From DFXE01 sp032054765 (GTDB lineage Bacteria; Bacteroidota; Bacteroidia; Bacteroidales; Tannerellaceae): a stretch of DNA of 64,000 nucleotides. The notes under the pieces were generated by a model. That model was not told the DNA's origin. It saw only the letters and a list, made by a program, of their open reading frames with translations, and did no database searches. The position numbers and the translations under genes were made by a program. Shown here in pieces: positions 18,924 to 28,057 of the stretch; within the stretch, counting starts at the first letter, position 1; every line of letters starts with the position of its first letter. Where the stretch lies: positions 186,001-250,000 of the forward strand of contig DAMBSC010000005.1 in assembly GCA_032054765.1 (NCBI GenBank), given 5' to 3'.

Positions 18924-20624
18924 ATGGACAATTATATAGTTTCTGCAAGAAAATACAGACCCTCTACCTTTCGTAGCGTTGTAGGACAAAAGTCGCTCAC
19001 TACAACATTAAGGAATGCCATTTCAGTTAATAAACTGGCGCACGCTTATCTCTTTTGCGGGCCAAGAGGCGTGGGTAAAACATCTTGTGCGCGTATCTTT
19101 GCCAAAACAATCAATTGTCTTACTCCTACTTCAGATGGAGAAGCTTGTAACGAATGTGAATCATGTGTTGCTTTCAACGAACAACGTTCGTATAATATTC
19201 ATGAACTGGATGCCGCTTCCAATAACTCTGTCGACGATATCCGTTCATTAATTGAGCAAGTACGTATTCCTCCGGCATTAGGGAAATACAAAGTATTTAT
19301 CATTGACGAGGTTCATATGTTAAGCTCTTCTGCTTTCAATGCTTTCTTAAAGACATTAGAAGAACCTCCTCATCATGCTTTATTTATTCTTGCGACAACA
19401 GAAAAACATAAAGTTCTACCTACTATACTTTCTCGCTGCCAGATATATGATTTCACACGTATTTCTATATCAGATATGGTTGAGCATCTGGAGTATGTAG
19501 CCTCACAGGAAGGAGTAACGTCAGAACCTGAAGCATTAAATGTTATTGCACAAAAAGCAGATGGTGGTATGCGTGATGCTTTATCTATTTTTGACCAGGT
19601 TGTAAGTTTTACGAATGGAAATATTACTTATCAGGCAGTTATAAATAACTTAAATGTCCTTGATTACGAATACTATTTTCAACTAACAGAAGCTATGTTG
19701 ACAGGAAATATACGGTCGGCAATGCTTCTCCTGAATGAGATACTAAGTAAAGGCTTCGACGGACAGAATATAATTACAGGACTGGCGTCTCATTTCAGAG
19801 ATCTATTAGTATGCAAAGATGAAGCAACATTGATCCTGTTTGAAGTTGGAGCATCTATTCGCGAACGCTATAAAGAAATGGCAAAACGTTGTCCGGATCA
19901 ACTTTTATATAAGGCTATTGAACTGGCAAACACATGCGATTTGAATTATCGTGCCAGCCGGAATAAACGATTATTATTAGAATTAACGCTGATACAGCTT
20001 TGTCAACTAACACAGTCAAGTACTGATGATAGTAAAAAAAAACTCCTGATTGAACCTGTCAGTAATTCTAATCCTCCATCAAACCCTGTTGTAACCACAA
20101 AAGTACCGGCTTCTACACCAATACAAAAAACTCAGCAAACACCGGCTATTACTTCAAAAAAAAATGATATGTCTTTTCTCTCTACATCAGTTAAAAAGAT
20201 TGGAGAAAAGGATATAGACTATACCAATAAACAAAACCAGGAGAAAAAAGAAGAAGAACAACTGACCTCTTTCAATAACGAAGATTTAATTAAACAGTGG
20301 GATGCTTACACAGAAGGGATTGAAACAAATGCTTATTTGAAAGGTCTTATGGTAAATTGTAAGCCTGTTTTACTGGAAGATTTCCATTTTGAAGTTGCAG
20401 TTCACAACCCGGGCCAACGTGATGAACTGTTAAACGAAAGCATGAAACTACTTCCATTCCTACGTTCTCAATTAAAGAATAGCCGCATTCAAATGCGTAT
20501 CCGTATCAGCGAAACAAACGAAAAGAAATTAGCTTATACCTCAGGAGAGAAATACGAACATCTTTTAGAAATTAATCCGGTACTAGGCAAATTAAGAGAC
20601 GAATTCAACCTAACACCGGACTGA
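18924..20624 (+). CDS. dnaX: DNA polymerase III subunit gamma/tau
   Basis: The clamp-loader ATPase has Walker A GPRGVGKT (46-53), a four-Cys zinc module (C65, C75, C78, C81), Walker B VFIIDEVHML (D128, E129) and the SRC motif in LSRCQIYDF. After the clamp-loader core, residues from about 360 form a low-complexity Ser/Pro/Lys linker and then a C-terminal tau-like domain. Its 566 residues are typical for Bacteroidetes. No obvious A-run slippage site producing a separate gamma was confirmed. The gene has its own promoter. Confidence 0.95.
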   Translation: MDNYIVSARKYRPSTFRSVVGQKSLTTTLRNAISVNKLAHAYLFCGPRGVGKTSCARIFAKTINCLTPTSDGEACNECESCVAFNEQRSYNIHELDAASNNSVDDIRSLIEQVRIPPALGKYKVFIIDEVHMLSSSAFNAFLKTLEEPPHHALFILATTEKHKVLPTILSRCQIYDFTRISISDMVEHLEYVASQEGVTSEPEALNVIAQKADGGMRDALSIFDQVVSFTNGNITYQAVINNLNVLDYEYYFQLTEAMLTGNIRSAMLLLNEILSKGFDGQNIITGLASHFRDLLVCKDEATLILFEVGASIRERYKEMAKRCPDQLLYKAIELANTCDLNYRASRNKRLLLELTLIQLCQLTQSSTDDSKKKLLIEPVSNSNPPSNPVVTTKVPASTPIQKTQQTPAITSKKNDMSFLSTSVKKIGEKDIDYTNKQNQEKKEEEQLTSFNNEDLIKQWDAYTEGIETNAYLKGLMVNCKPVLLEDFHFEVAVHNPGQRDELLNESMKLLPFLRSQLKNSRIQMRIRISETNEKKLAYTSGEKYEHLLEINPVLGKLRDEFNLTPD

Positions 20625-20629
20625 TTTAA

Positions 20630-20705
20630 TTGACAAGTGACAGTTGACAGTTGACAATTAAATATTCTCAAACCACTTGTCAACTGTCACTTGTCAACTG
20701 TCAAC
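20630..20705. repeat. Large inverted repeat made of TTGACAG-type words
   Basis: The left arm (20630-20656) repeats TTGACA/AGTTGACAGTTGACA and the right arm (20672-20705) carries the complementary TTGTCAACTGTCA words in repeated order. It lies between dnaX and the convergent DUF1080 gene and could act as a bidirectional terminator. A related half-element occurs in the prophage at 46968-46995. Confidence 0.7.
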
Positions 20706-20707
20706 TA

Positions 20708-21490
20708 TTAAAGTTCTCTTATCCACACATTGCGGAAACTTACGGCATCGCCATGATCTTGTAACATAATTGGACCTGCTCCATGAGGAACTACTTTTGG
20801 GAAACCAATATATTCTGTTGTTCCTAAAAGAGTTGTGTTATTCTGAAGAACTACTCCATTCTGAATAACAGTAACACGTGGAGGAACACGATATGTACCA
20901 TCTTCCTTAAAAATAGGGGCAGAATATATAATATCATACGTATTCCATTCACCCGGTTTACGCATTACATTCACCAAAGGAGGAGTTTGTTTGTATAAGC
21001 TTCCTGTCATTCCATTCGCATATGTTTCATTCTGATAGCAATCCAATACCTGTACTTCATATATTCCTTGCAAGAACACACCGCTATTACCACGGCCCTG
21101 GCTCTCACCTTTTACTTCTGTCGGGGCAGTCCATTCAATATGTAACTGGAAATCATTAAATTTCTGTTTAGTCCGAATTTCACCTTTACCTTTTGCTACT
21201 GTAAAAGCGCCATTCTTTACATTCCATTCCGCCGGTCCACCATTTGAGTTTTCCCAGGCTGAAAGATTTTTACCATCAAAAAGGATAATAGCATCCGAAG
21301 GAGCAGTCATCATACCATCTCCTCTATACGTCCCGGGAGTTACAATAGGAGGTTGAGGTGTCCAGAATTCCGACATCTCCGGTTTCATTTCCATTGGCTT
21401 TGGATATTCTTTCTGAGCATTCGCATTTACACAAATCACAGCTGATAAACCGATTAGAAAAGTCTTTAAAATCATTTTTTTCTTATTCAT
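20708..21490 (-). CDS. Secreted DUF1080 (3-keto-disaccharide hydrolase-like) protein
   Basis: The 260-residue protein has a signal peptide (ILKTFLIGLSAVICVNANAQ) and one DUF1080 concanavalin-like domain with typical motifs IILFDGKNLSAWENSNGG, GNSGVFLQGIYEVQVLD and SFRNVWIREL at the end. Some members hydrolyse 3-keto-glycosides; activity here is unproven. It should act in the periplasm on sugars. It stands alone, with no SusCD pair or sugar-oxidising partner beside it. Confidence 0.83.
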   Translation of the reverse strand: MNKKKMILKTFLIGLSAVICVNANAQKEYPKPMEMKPEMSEFWTPQPPIVTPGTYRGDGMMTAPSDAIILFDGKNLSAWENSNGGPAEWNVKNGAFTVAKGKGEIRTKQKFNDFQLHIEWTAPTEVKGESQGRGNSGVFLQGIYEVQVLDCYQNETYANGMTGSLYKQTPPLVNVMRKPGEWNTYDIIYSAPIFKEDGTYRVPPRVTVIQNGVVLQNNTTLLGTTEYIGFPKVVPHGAGPIMLQDHGDAVSFRNVWIREL

Positions 21491-21544
21491 GATATTATTT
21501 GAATTAAATTTTTACTTGCTGCAAATTAAATAAAAATATTTGTA

Positions 21545-21988
21545 TTACTTATTATGAGCAAACAACCGTTCTTCGGCCAGTTTTTCGTATTTAGTATCCG
21601 GCTTCCCATAATTACAGTAGGGATATATACTGATACCACCCCGCGGTGTAAATATTCCCGTTACTTCAATATACTTAGGAGACATAAGTTCAATCAAATC
21701 CTTCATTATGATATTTACACAATCTTCATGAAAAGCACCATGATTCCTGAAGCTAAACAGATAAAGTTTCAGACTTTTACTTTCAACCATTTTTATCTCG
21801 GGTATATAATCGATATGAATAGTTGCAAAATCAGGTTGACCGGTTATAGGACATAAACTTGTAAACTCAGGACAATTGAACCGTACCCAATAATCATTTT
21901 CAGGATGTTTATTCACAAAAGCTTCCAATACTTCAGGAGCATAATCCTGTTTATATTCTGTCGTATTTCCTAATGATTTTAAATTCAT
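21545..21988 (-). CDS. queF: NADPH-dependent 7-cyano-7-deazaguanine reductase (preQ1 synthase)
   Basis: QueF reduces preQ0 to preQ1 in queuosine biosynthesis. The protein is the short unimodular type (147 residues) with catalytic Cys46 and Asp53 in FTSLCPITGQPDFA, and later SFRNHGAFHEDC and FTPRGGISIYPYCNYG, which form the substrate site. It lies 2 nt after queC on the minus strand, forming a two-gene queuosine operon. Confidence 0.95.
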   Translation of the reverse strand: MNLKSLGNTTEYKQDYAPEVLEAFVNKHPENDYWVRFNCPEFTSLCPITGQPDFATIHIDYIPEIKMVESKSLKLYLFSFRNHGAFHEDCVNIIMKDLIELMSPKYIEVTGIFTPRGGISIYPYCNYGKPDTKYEKLAEERLFAHNK

Positions 21989-21990
21989 AA

Positions 21991-22653
21991 TTAACCATTA
22001 ATCATTGATAAATATTTTTCTAATCCTTCTTTTCTTAACCGGCAGGCAGGACAATGACCACACCCGTCAGCAATTACACCATTATAACAGGTAAGCGTTT
22101 GTGTACGAATCAGATCAAAGACACCTAGTTCATCCGACAACTGCCAGACTTCACTCTTATCTCTATTCATTAACGGTGTATGGAGAATGAATTGATCGTC
22201 CATTGCCAAATTCAACGTTACATTCAATGAACGAATAAATGTATCCCTGCAATCGGGGTAACCACTATAATCCGCTTCCGAAACACCCGTCACCAAATCA
22301 TATATCCCTTTACTTCTTGCCAGAATAGCAGCAAAAGTAAGAAAGATAAGGTTTCTCCCGGGTACAAAAGTATTGGGATAACTATCTGTAGGTTTTTCTT
22401 GATCCATTAAAATAGAATGATCCGTAAGTGAATTAGGAGCTAATTGACCGATTAGAGATACGTCCAACAAATGGAACGGGACATTTGCATCTTCAGCTAT
22501 TTTCCTTGCCACATCTATTTCGAGAGAATGTTTCTGACCATAAGTAAAACAAACAGTTTCGACATTCTCAAAATGTTTCTTTGCCCAGAATAGGCAGGTA
22601 GTTGAGTCCTGTCCGCCTGAAAAGCAGACCATTGCAGTTTTATTATATTTCAT
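21991..22653 (-). CDS. queC: 7-cyano-7-deazaguanine synthase
   Basis: QueC converts 7-carboxy-7-deazaguanine to preQ0 with ammonia and ATP. The PP-loop CFSGGQDSTT is near residue 10 and the zinc-binding cluster CGHCPAC near 200, preceded by CYNG. The SEADYSGYPDCR motif and the 220-residue length are typical. It is the first gene of the operon with queF; queD and queE are not in the window. I found no preQ1 riboswitch-like sequence in its leader. Confidence 0.95.
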   Translation of the reverse strand: MKYNKTAMVCFSGGQDSTTCLFWAKKHFENVETVCFTYGQKHSLEIDVARKIAEDANVPFHLLDVSLIGQLAPNSLTDHSILMDQEKPTDSYPNTFVPGRNLIFLTFAAILARSKGIYDLVTGVSEADYSGYPDCRDTFIRSLNVTLNLAMDDQFILHTPLMNRDKSEVWQLSDELGVFDLIRTQTLTCYNGVIADGCGHCPACRLRKEGLEKYLSMING

Positions 22654-22691
22654 TTTTCTTGTTTTTAACGTGGTTTAGCAAGCACACGAAG

Positions 22692-22699
22692 CAAAAGTA
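22692..22699 (-). promoter_or_regulatory. Putative queC-queF promoter -7 element
   Basis: The minus strand reads TACTTTTG, fitting TAnnTTTG, about 40 nt upstream of the queC start. Confidence 0.5.
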
Positions 22700-23045
22700 C
22701 AATATTTTTGTTTTCCATCCTTCTTCTACAGACGATTCTTGCAAATATCTATCATCTATCACCAAAACACCAAAATTCTTTCTAGATGCGGAATATAAGG
22801 TGATAGATCTTCGATTTGAACTGTCACCAAATCTGTCATCAGAAAGAAAAAACCGGAGTAACCTGAACCACACACACAAACCGGAAAATCAGGAGTGTGA
22901 AAGTAATGTAGTAGGTAAATGTAATCAATCGAGTGTTCCTTCAAGGAAAAAGAAAAAGTTTTCTTGAAGAAATAATAATTTCGTCCTATACTTTTGTAGT
23001 ATAGAGTGCCTGTTTTTATTTTTTAAAGAAGAAAGGATTATGCTC

Positions 23046-23126
23046 TTCACTTAGGTGGAAAGTATTTCCCACCTAGGTGAAAAATAAATTCCACCTAAGT
23101 GGAAAAAAGTTTCCACCCAGGTGGAA
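23046..23126. repeat. Array B: palindromes with exact 22-nt period
   Basis: Three full 22-nt units start at 23053, 23075 and 23097, each an imperfect palindrome with arms of the type AGGTGGAA / TTCCACCT around a variable 6-nt centre. A half-unit flanks each side (ending at 23052 and starting at 23119). The units abut with no extra spacer. The architecture equals array A (same period, arms held, centre variable) but the core sequence is different. It is intergenic and 470 bp upstream of the FadL-type gene. Confidence 0.88.
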
Positions 23127-23287
23127 TGAATAAATATTCATACCCAAAAGGATAAACCCTCTCATCCCAACGGTAAAAGACTACATATAAAACAGAAAAG
23201 AAGGAGTGGTTTGCCATAAAGAGCAAAATAAGTCAGGATAAATGCAAGAATAATAATCTTATTAACCTATTAGTATAAGGTTGCTGA

Positions 23288-23452
23288 TCAAAATATTTTT
23301 TTGGCTCTGATGATATCATAGATGACAGGCAAAACAAATGACGTATCACCCTCAGATAGCTTATGCAGATTTGGTTTCAGACATTTGTTGACATGATGAT
23401 ACGAGTTTGCTAAAACTTCTTCTATGGAGTTCCTGTACAATCCGGTAATCAT
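23288..23452 (-). pseudogene. 54-codon frame, possible gene remnant
   Basis: The minus strand encodes MITGLYRNSIEEVLANSY and continues to a stop with KLSEGDTSFVLPVIYD near the end. Composition looks protein-like and helical, and the frame extends upstream of the ATG for nine more codons to a TAG. It could be a small gene or the C-terminal remnant of a longer one; I recognise no family and see no convincing promoter. Confidence 0.3.
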
Positions 23453-23525
23453 GTTAGCAAAGTCTAAAAACCACCCCTAACTGCACAAATGCGACATAAG
23501 TGTGCAGCATTTTAAGAAAAGTATA

Positions 23526-23533
23526 TATCTTTG
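23526..23533 (+). promoter_or_regulatory. Putative promoter -7 element of the FadL-type gene
   Basis: TATCTTTG matches TAnnTTTG and lies 62 nt upstream of the ATG at 23596. Confidence 0.6.
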
Positions 23534-23595
23534 CCACCGTTAACATTTTCAAAAATGTTTTATTGATTTATATTATTAACGAATAATTATTTAAC

Positions 23596-24984
23596 ATGAA
23601 AAAAGTTATTACTTTGGTGTGCTTCAGCATACTATCCCTTTCTCATGTAGCTGCTGAAGGTTACCAGGTGAACGGACAAAGCGCCAAACAAGGTGGTATG
23701 GCAAACGCCGGGACAGCCCTCAAATTAGGTGCCGAAAGCATGCACTTCAACCCTGCAGGACTTGGCTTTATGGATAAAACAATTGATCTTTCAGCCGGTG
23801 TTTCGGCAATTTTTTCAAGTGCAGAATATTCAAATGGTAATTATAAACATAAGGCAGACAATGATCCTAGTACCCCCTTGTATTTCTATGGAGGATTTAA
23901 GATTTATGATTTCATGTCTGCGGGAATCAGTGTAACTAATCCTTATGGGAGTGCGATGAATTGGGGAACAAATTGGGCAGGATCAGCTTTGATACAAGAT
24001 ATAGCTCTTAAATCATTCTCTGTACAACCCACAGTTGCTTTTAAAATTGGAGATCGTTTAAGTTTAGGGGCTGGTATGATGATTATGTTTGGAGATTTCT
24101 CACTGAGTCGGGCAATAATTCCAGCAGGTGGTTTAGAGGCTCTTCGTCCATATGCTCCGCAATTTCAAGCAAACGGTTATGATTTGGCAGCAGATCTGGA
24201 TAGATATAAAGATATAGCGGCTTATTCTGCAACTTTAGAGGGAAATGCCGGTGTCAAGTTTGGTATTAATGTTGGAGCGATGTTTGACATTACTGATAAA
24301 TTTACTGTAGGAGTATCTTATCGTTCTAAAGTTAAAATGAAAGTTGATGAAGGGCATGCTACTTTGAATTATGCCAATGAGCAGAATTTACGTCAAATGG
24401 CAGCAATAGTAAATCCTGCAATAGAAGCCATTACTGGAAATAAAAACACAATTCCTCTCTTACCTTTAGATCAAGGCACATTTGAAGCTGAATTACCTTT
24501 ACCATCTAATTTTATTGTTGGTATAGCCTATAGACCTATTGAGAAACTTAATCTTACAGGAGAAGTCCAATTTGTAGGTTGGGGTGCTTATAAGGAATTA
24601 GATGTTCATTTCTTTCAGGATGCTCTAGAGTTTTACAACATAAATGCACCGAAAAATTACAAAAACAGTAGGGTTTACCGTATCGGTGGGGAGTATGCGA
24701 CCACTGACAGACTAGATCTTCGGTTAGGTTTTTACTTCGACGAATCACCGGTTAAGGATGATTATTTAAATCCTGAAACTCCAAGTATGAATAAACTGGG
24801 AACAACAGTTGGTCTCAGCTTCCGTCCTTTAGAACGACTATCGATTGATTTTTCTTTCGCCTATATCACAGGTTTTGGTCGCGATGGTTCATATGTGGAT
24901 CAGCTAAATCCGGAGAAAACGTTTAGCGGACACTATAAGGTTAGCGCTATCAATCCTACAATAGGTCTTTCTTATTCATTTTAA
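23596..24984 (+). CDS. OmpP1/FadL/TodX-family outer-membrane protein
   Basis: The 462-residue protein has a signal peptide (VITLVCFSILSLSHVAAE) followed by the FadL N-terminal hatch pattern GYQVNGQSAKQGGMANAG and HFNPAGLGFM, then a beta-barrel rich in alternating hydrophobic residues ending in YSF, the C-terminal aromatic expected for outer-membrane insertion. FadL-type proteins let hydrophobic molecules such as fatty acids cross the outer membrane. It has its own promoter and lies 44 nt upstream of the GH88 gene. Confidence 0.88.
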   Translation: MKKVITLVCFSILSLSHVAAEGYQVNGQSAKQGGMANAGTALKLGAESMHFNPAGLGFMDKTIDLSAGVSAIFSSAEYSNGNYKHKADNDPSTPLYFYGGFKIYDFMSAGISVTNPYGSAMNWGTNWAGSALIQDIALKSFSVQPTVAFKIGDRLSLGAGMMIMFGDFSLSRAIIPAGGLEALRPYAPQFQANGYDLAADLDRYKDIAAYSATLEGNAGVKFGINVGAMFDITDKFTVGVSYRSKVKMKVDEGHATLNYANEQNLRQMAAIVNPAIEAITGNKNTIPLLPLDQGTFEAELPLPSNFIVGIAYRPIEKLNLTGEVQFVGWGAYKELDVHFFQDALEFYNINAPKNYKNSRVYRIGGEYATTDRLDLRLGFYFDESPVKDDYLNPETPSMNKLGTTVGLSFRPLERLSIDFSFAYITGFGRDGSYVDQLNPEKTFSGHYKVSAINPTIGLSYSF

Positions 24985-25028
24985 GAAGAAAAATAGTACT
25001 TTTACTGTTCAACATATAACAGCAAATT

Positions 25029-26240
25029 ATGAAAAACCTATTTACAGTTTGTATCGTTAGTATATTATTCACGTCATGTGGAAATACAAATAAAGCCGTT
25101 GAGAAAGGTTTTGTTGACGATAATATAGAGTTCGCACATGTTCAACTTGGTAAAGCAATTGAGGTTATTGAAGCTAGTAGTGAAGTACTTAATCCCGTAA
25201 CACTAAAAAAAGACGGATCTGTCTACTATTGCGGTTATGCTGATTGGCGAAGTGGTTTCTTTCCCGGTTCTGTATGGTATTTATACGAACTTACCGGTGA
25301 CGAGACTTGGTTACCATTAGCACAAAAATACACACAAGCCATTGAAGAAGCCAAGAATCTCACATGGCATCATGATGTAGGATTCATGATCTATTGCAGT
25401 TTTGGTAATGGGCTTAGAATCACTGGTAATCCTCAATATAAAGATGTAGTGATACAAGCAGCCAAATCGTTGTCTACCCGCTTCCGTTCTGTACCTGGAA
25501 TTATCCAATCCTGGAATGTAGATCGAGGATGGCAATCTGAACGAGGATGGGAATGCCCTGTAATTATAGACAATATGATGAATTTGGAATTGCTGTTTGA
25601 AGCTACACGCTTGTCAGGAGATTCTTCTTTCTATAAGATAGCTGTATCACATGCCGATCGAACAATGGCTGAACAATTCCGTCCTGATGGCAGTTGCTAT
25701 CATGTAATCGACTACAATCTTGAAGATGGTTCGGTACGTAATAGGCATACAGCACAAGGTTATGCCCATGAATCGGCATGGAGCCGCGGACAAGCTTGGG
25801 CAATTTATGGATATACTGTTGCCTATAGAGAAACCGGATTAAGAAAATATCTGGACCAGGCTGTAAAGGCATTTGAGTTTATGCGTAAACATCCCAGAAT
25901 GCCCGAAGACCTAATCCCATACTGGGATATGGATGCTCCAAACATTCCCGACGAACTTCGTGATGCATCTTCGGCTGCGTGTATTGCTTCAGCGTTGTAC
26001 GAACTTGTAACTATGGACATAGCCGATCAGGAAAGCTATAAAACATATGCCGACAAACTTATGACATCCTTGGCATCTTCTGATTACAGAGCAGAGCTCG
26101 GGACCAATGGAAACTTTATCCTGATGCACTCTGTAGGAAGTATACCTCATGGCAGCGAAATCGACAAACCTTTAAATTATGCTGATTACTATTTTATTGA
26201 AGCACTAAAACGTAAAAAAGAACTCGAAAAAAATAATTAA
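25029..26240 (+). CDS. Glycoside hydrolase family 88 lipoprotein (unsaturated glucuronyl hydrolase)
   Basis: A lipoprotein signal (ILFTSC, Cys17) precedes an alpha/alpha-barrel with the two family Asp residues D116 (HHDVGFM) and D181 (IIDNMMNL) and the conserved AHESAWSRGQAWAIYGYT. GH88 enzymes release 4,5-unsaturated uronic acid from oligosaccharides made by polysaccharide lyases on glycosaminoglycans or similar. The lipid anchor suggests a periplasmic or outer-membrane location. No lyase or SusCD pair is adjacent, so the polymer is unknown. Confidence 0.9.
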   Translation: MKNLFTVCIVSILFTSCGNTNKAVEKGFVDDNIEFAHVQLGKAIEVIEASSEVLNPVTLKKDGSVYYCGYADWRSGFFPGSVWYLYELTGDETWLPLAQKYTQAIEEAKNLTWHHDVGFMIYCSFGNGLRITGNPQYKDVVIQAAKSLSTRFRSVPGIIQSWNVDRGWQSERGWECPVIIDNMMNLELLFEATRLSGDSSFYKIAVSHADRTMAEQFRPDGSCYHVIDYNLEDGSVRNRHTAQGYAHESAWSRGQAWAIYGYTVAYRETGLRKYLDQAVKAFEFMRKHPRMPEDLIPYWDMDAPNIPDELRDASSAACIASALYELVTMDIADQESYKTYADKLMTSLASSDYRAELGTNGNFILMHSVGSIPHGSEIDKPLNYADYYFIEALKRKKELEKNN

Positions 26241-26260
26241 GCTAAGCTAGAAAATACATT

Positions 26261-26334
26261 TTCACCACAGATTCACAAATTACACAGATTAATCAAAATA
26301 AAAAAATCCGTGTTAACTGTGAATCTGTGGTGAA
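26261..26334. repeat. Dispersed inverted repeat (CCACAGATTCACA family), host copy
   Basis: Arms of about 30 nt at 26261-26290 and 26305-26334 are inverted complements with a few mismatches; the core word is CACCACAGATTCACA / TGTGAATCTGTGGTG. A near-identical pair lies in the prophage at 53805-53902. It contains no gene and could fold into a long hairpin after the GH88 gene. Confidence 0.8.
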
Positions 26335-26410
26335 TTATTTTTAAGCGTTTCAAAACTTTTTAGTAAGTTTACAAATCAGAAAAACGCACAACCAATTAAA
26401 TATATATATC

Positions 26411-28042
26411 ATGAATAATGCCAATTACACATTCGCTAAACCTATCAATGAACCGGTAAAAACCTACGCGCCGGGAACGCCAGAGAAAACGTCACTAAAA
26501 CAAGCGCTTAAACAAGTATCCTCTGAGGAATGGGATATTCCTTTGATTATAGGAGGCAAGGAAATACGTACCGGTAATACCGGAAAGGTAGTTATGCCGC
26601 ACGATCATAAACATGTGCTTGCCACCTATCATAAAGCTGGAGAAAAAGAAGTTCAGATGGCTATCGATGCAGCAATGAAAGCACACAAAGAATGGTCTGA
26701 GCTGCCTTGGATTGAACGAGCTTCTCTTATGATGCGTGTAGCTGAACTCTTTGCTACAAAATATCGTTACCTACTCAATGCATCGGTAATGCTTGGACAA
26801 AGTAAGAATCCTTATCAGGCAGAAATAGACGCTCCTTGCGAATTGATCGACTTCCTGCGCTTCAGCGCTTTTTATGCCGGACAAATTTATGAAGATCAAC
26901 CCTATTCCGATACGGGCATTCTTAACCGTATGGAGTATCGGTCACTTGAAGGATTTGTTTTTTCGCTTAGTCCTTTTAATTTCACTTCTATAGCAGGAAA
27001 TCTTAATATGGCTCCAGCTATGATGGGCAACGTTGCTGTATGGAAACCCTCGACTACTGCTATCCATTCCAATTATCTGTTGATGAAGGTTTTTCAGGAA
27101 GCTGGACTTCCTGATGGTGTGGTAAACTTTATTCCTGGGCAGGGAAGCATAATCGGTAAAGTTATAACTGCCAGTGCTGATCTGGCCGGCTTCCATTTCA
27201 CCGGTTCTACCGCAACATTTAATACATTGTGGCGACAAATTGGGGATAATCTTGAAAACTATAAATCCTATCCTAAAATTGTTGGAGAAACAGGTGGTAA
27301 GAACTTTATTTTCGTTCATCCCTCCTCTCCTACACTCGAAGTGGCAACAGCTATTGTCCGAGGAGCATTTGAATATCAGGGACAGAAGTGTTCGGCAGGT
27401 TCACGAGCCTATATTCCCCAATCGTTATGGAAAGAAATCCGCGAACAGGTGGGAGACATGCTAAAAGAAATAAAAATGGGTGATCCACAAAACTTTTCTA
27501 ATTTCATAAATGCAGTGATTGATGAAGCTTCTTTCGATAACATAATGGGCTATATCAATCACGCGAAACAAGCTACGGACGCAGAAATTCTCTTTGGTGG
27601 TAATGGAAATAAAACAATCGGGTATTTTATTGAACCAACAGTTATATTAACAACTAATCCTCAATTCAAAACGATGACTGAAGAAATCTTTGGTCCGGTC
27701 ATTACCATTTATGTATATGACGATAATAAGTACGAAGAAGCCCTTGAACTCTGTGACCGTACATCTCCTTACGGACTTACAGGTTCTATTTTTGCCCGTG
27801 ATCGCTACGCTATTCAGACCGCAATGAATAAGTTGAGATACTCTGCCGGTAATTTCTATATTAATGACAAGCCTACAGGAGCTGTTATTGCCCAACAACC
27901 ATTCGGTGGTGCGCGTGCTTCGGGTACAAACGACAAGGCGGGAGGGCCACTTAATCTTATTCGTTGGACAAATGCACGGACTATTAAAGAAACGTTCGTT
28001 CCACCAATTGATTATAGTTATCCGTTTCTCGGAGAAGAATGA
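26411..28042 (+). CDS. pruA: L-glutamate gamma-semialdehyde dehydrogenase
   Basis: The enzyme oxidises glutamate semialdehyde (in equilibrium with pyrroline-5-carboxylate) to glutamate with NAD. The aldehyde dehydrogenase catalytic residues are Cys327 (GQKCSAGSRA) and Glu293 (VGETGGKN). The 543-residue length and the N-terminal EPVKTYAPGTPE fit the stand-alone P5CDH type. Proline dehydrogenase is encoded 15 nt downstream, so the two catalyse proline to glutamate. Confidence 0.93.
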   Translation: MNNANYTFAKPINEPVKTYAPGTPEKTSLKQALKQVSSEEWDIPLIIGGKEIRTGNTGKVVMPHDHKHVLATYHKAGEKEVQMAIDAAMKAHKEWSELPWIERASLMMRVAELFATKYRYLLNASVMLGQSKNPYQAEIDAPCELIDFLRFSAFYAGQIYEDQPYSDTGILNRMEYRSLEGFVFSLSPFNFTSIAGNLNMAPAMMGNVAVWKPSTTAIHSNYLLMKVFQEAGLPDGVVNFIPGQGSIIGKVITASADLAGFHFTGSTATFNTLWRQIGDNLENYKSYPKIVGETGGKNFIFVHPSSPTLEVATAIVRGAFEYQGQKCSAGSRAYIPQSLWKEIREQVGDMLKEIKMGDPQNFSNFINAVIDEASFDNIMGYINHAKQATDAEILFGGNGNKTIGYFIEPTVILTTNPQFKTMTEEIFGPVITIYVYDDNKYEEALELCDRTSPYGLTGSIFARDRYAIQTAMNKLRYSAGNFYINDKPTGAVIAQQPFGGARASGTNDKAGGPLNLIRWTNARTIKETFVPPIDYSYPFLGEE

Positions 28043-28057
28043 TTAACAGCTAATACC

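Larger units (their letters stand above)
22700..23595. other. 896-bp region without a confirmed gene, before the FadL-type gene
   Basis: This stretch holds palindrome array B, a plus-strand TACTTTTG promoter-like word near 22990, a 54-codon minus-strand reading frame (23288-23452) and the promoter at 23526-23533. Longer frames at 22643-22967 on either strand have no recognisable domain and poor composition, and I do not accept them. A decayed gene or a small RNA cannot be excluded. Confidence 0.5.

Noticed and set aside
22654..22760. preQ1 riboswitch upstream of queC
   Set aside because: I looked for a preQ1-type stem with the A-rich tail in the leader and saw none.
22602..22967. 121-codon plus-strand frame overlapping the queC start
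   Set aside because: No recognisable domain, poor composition, and it runs antisense through the queC start region.
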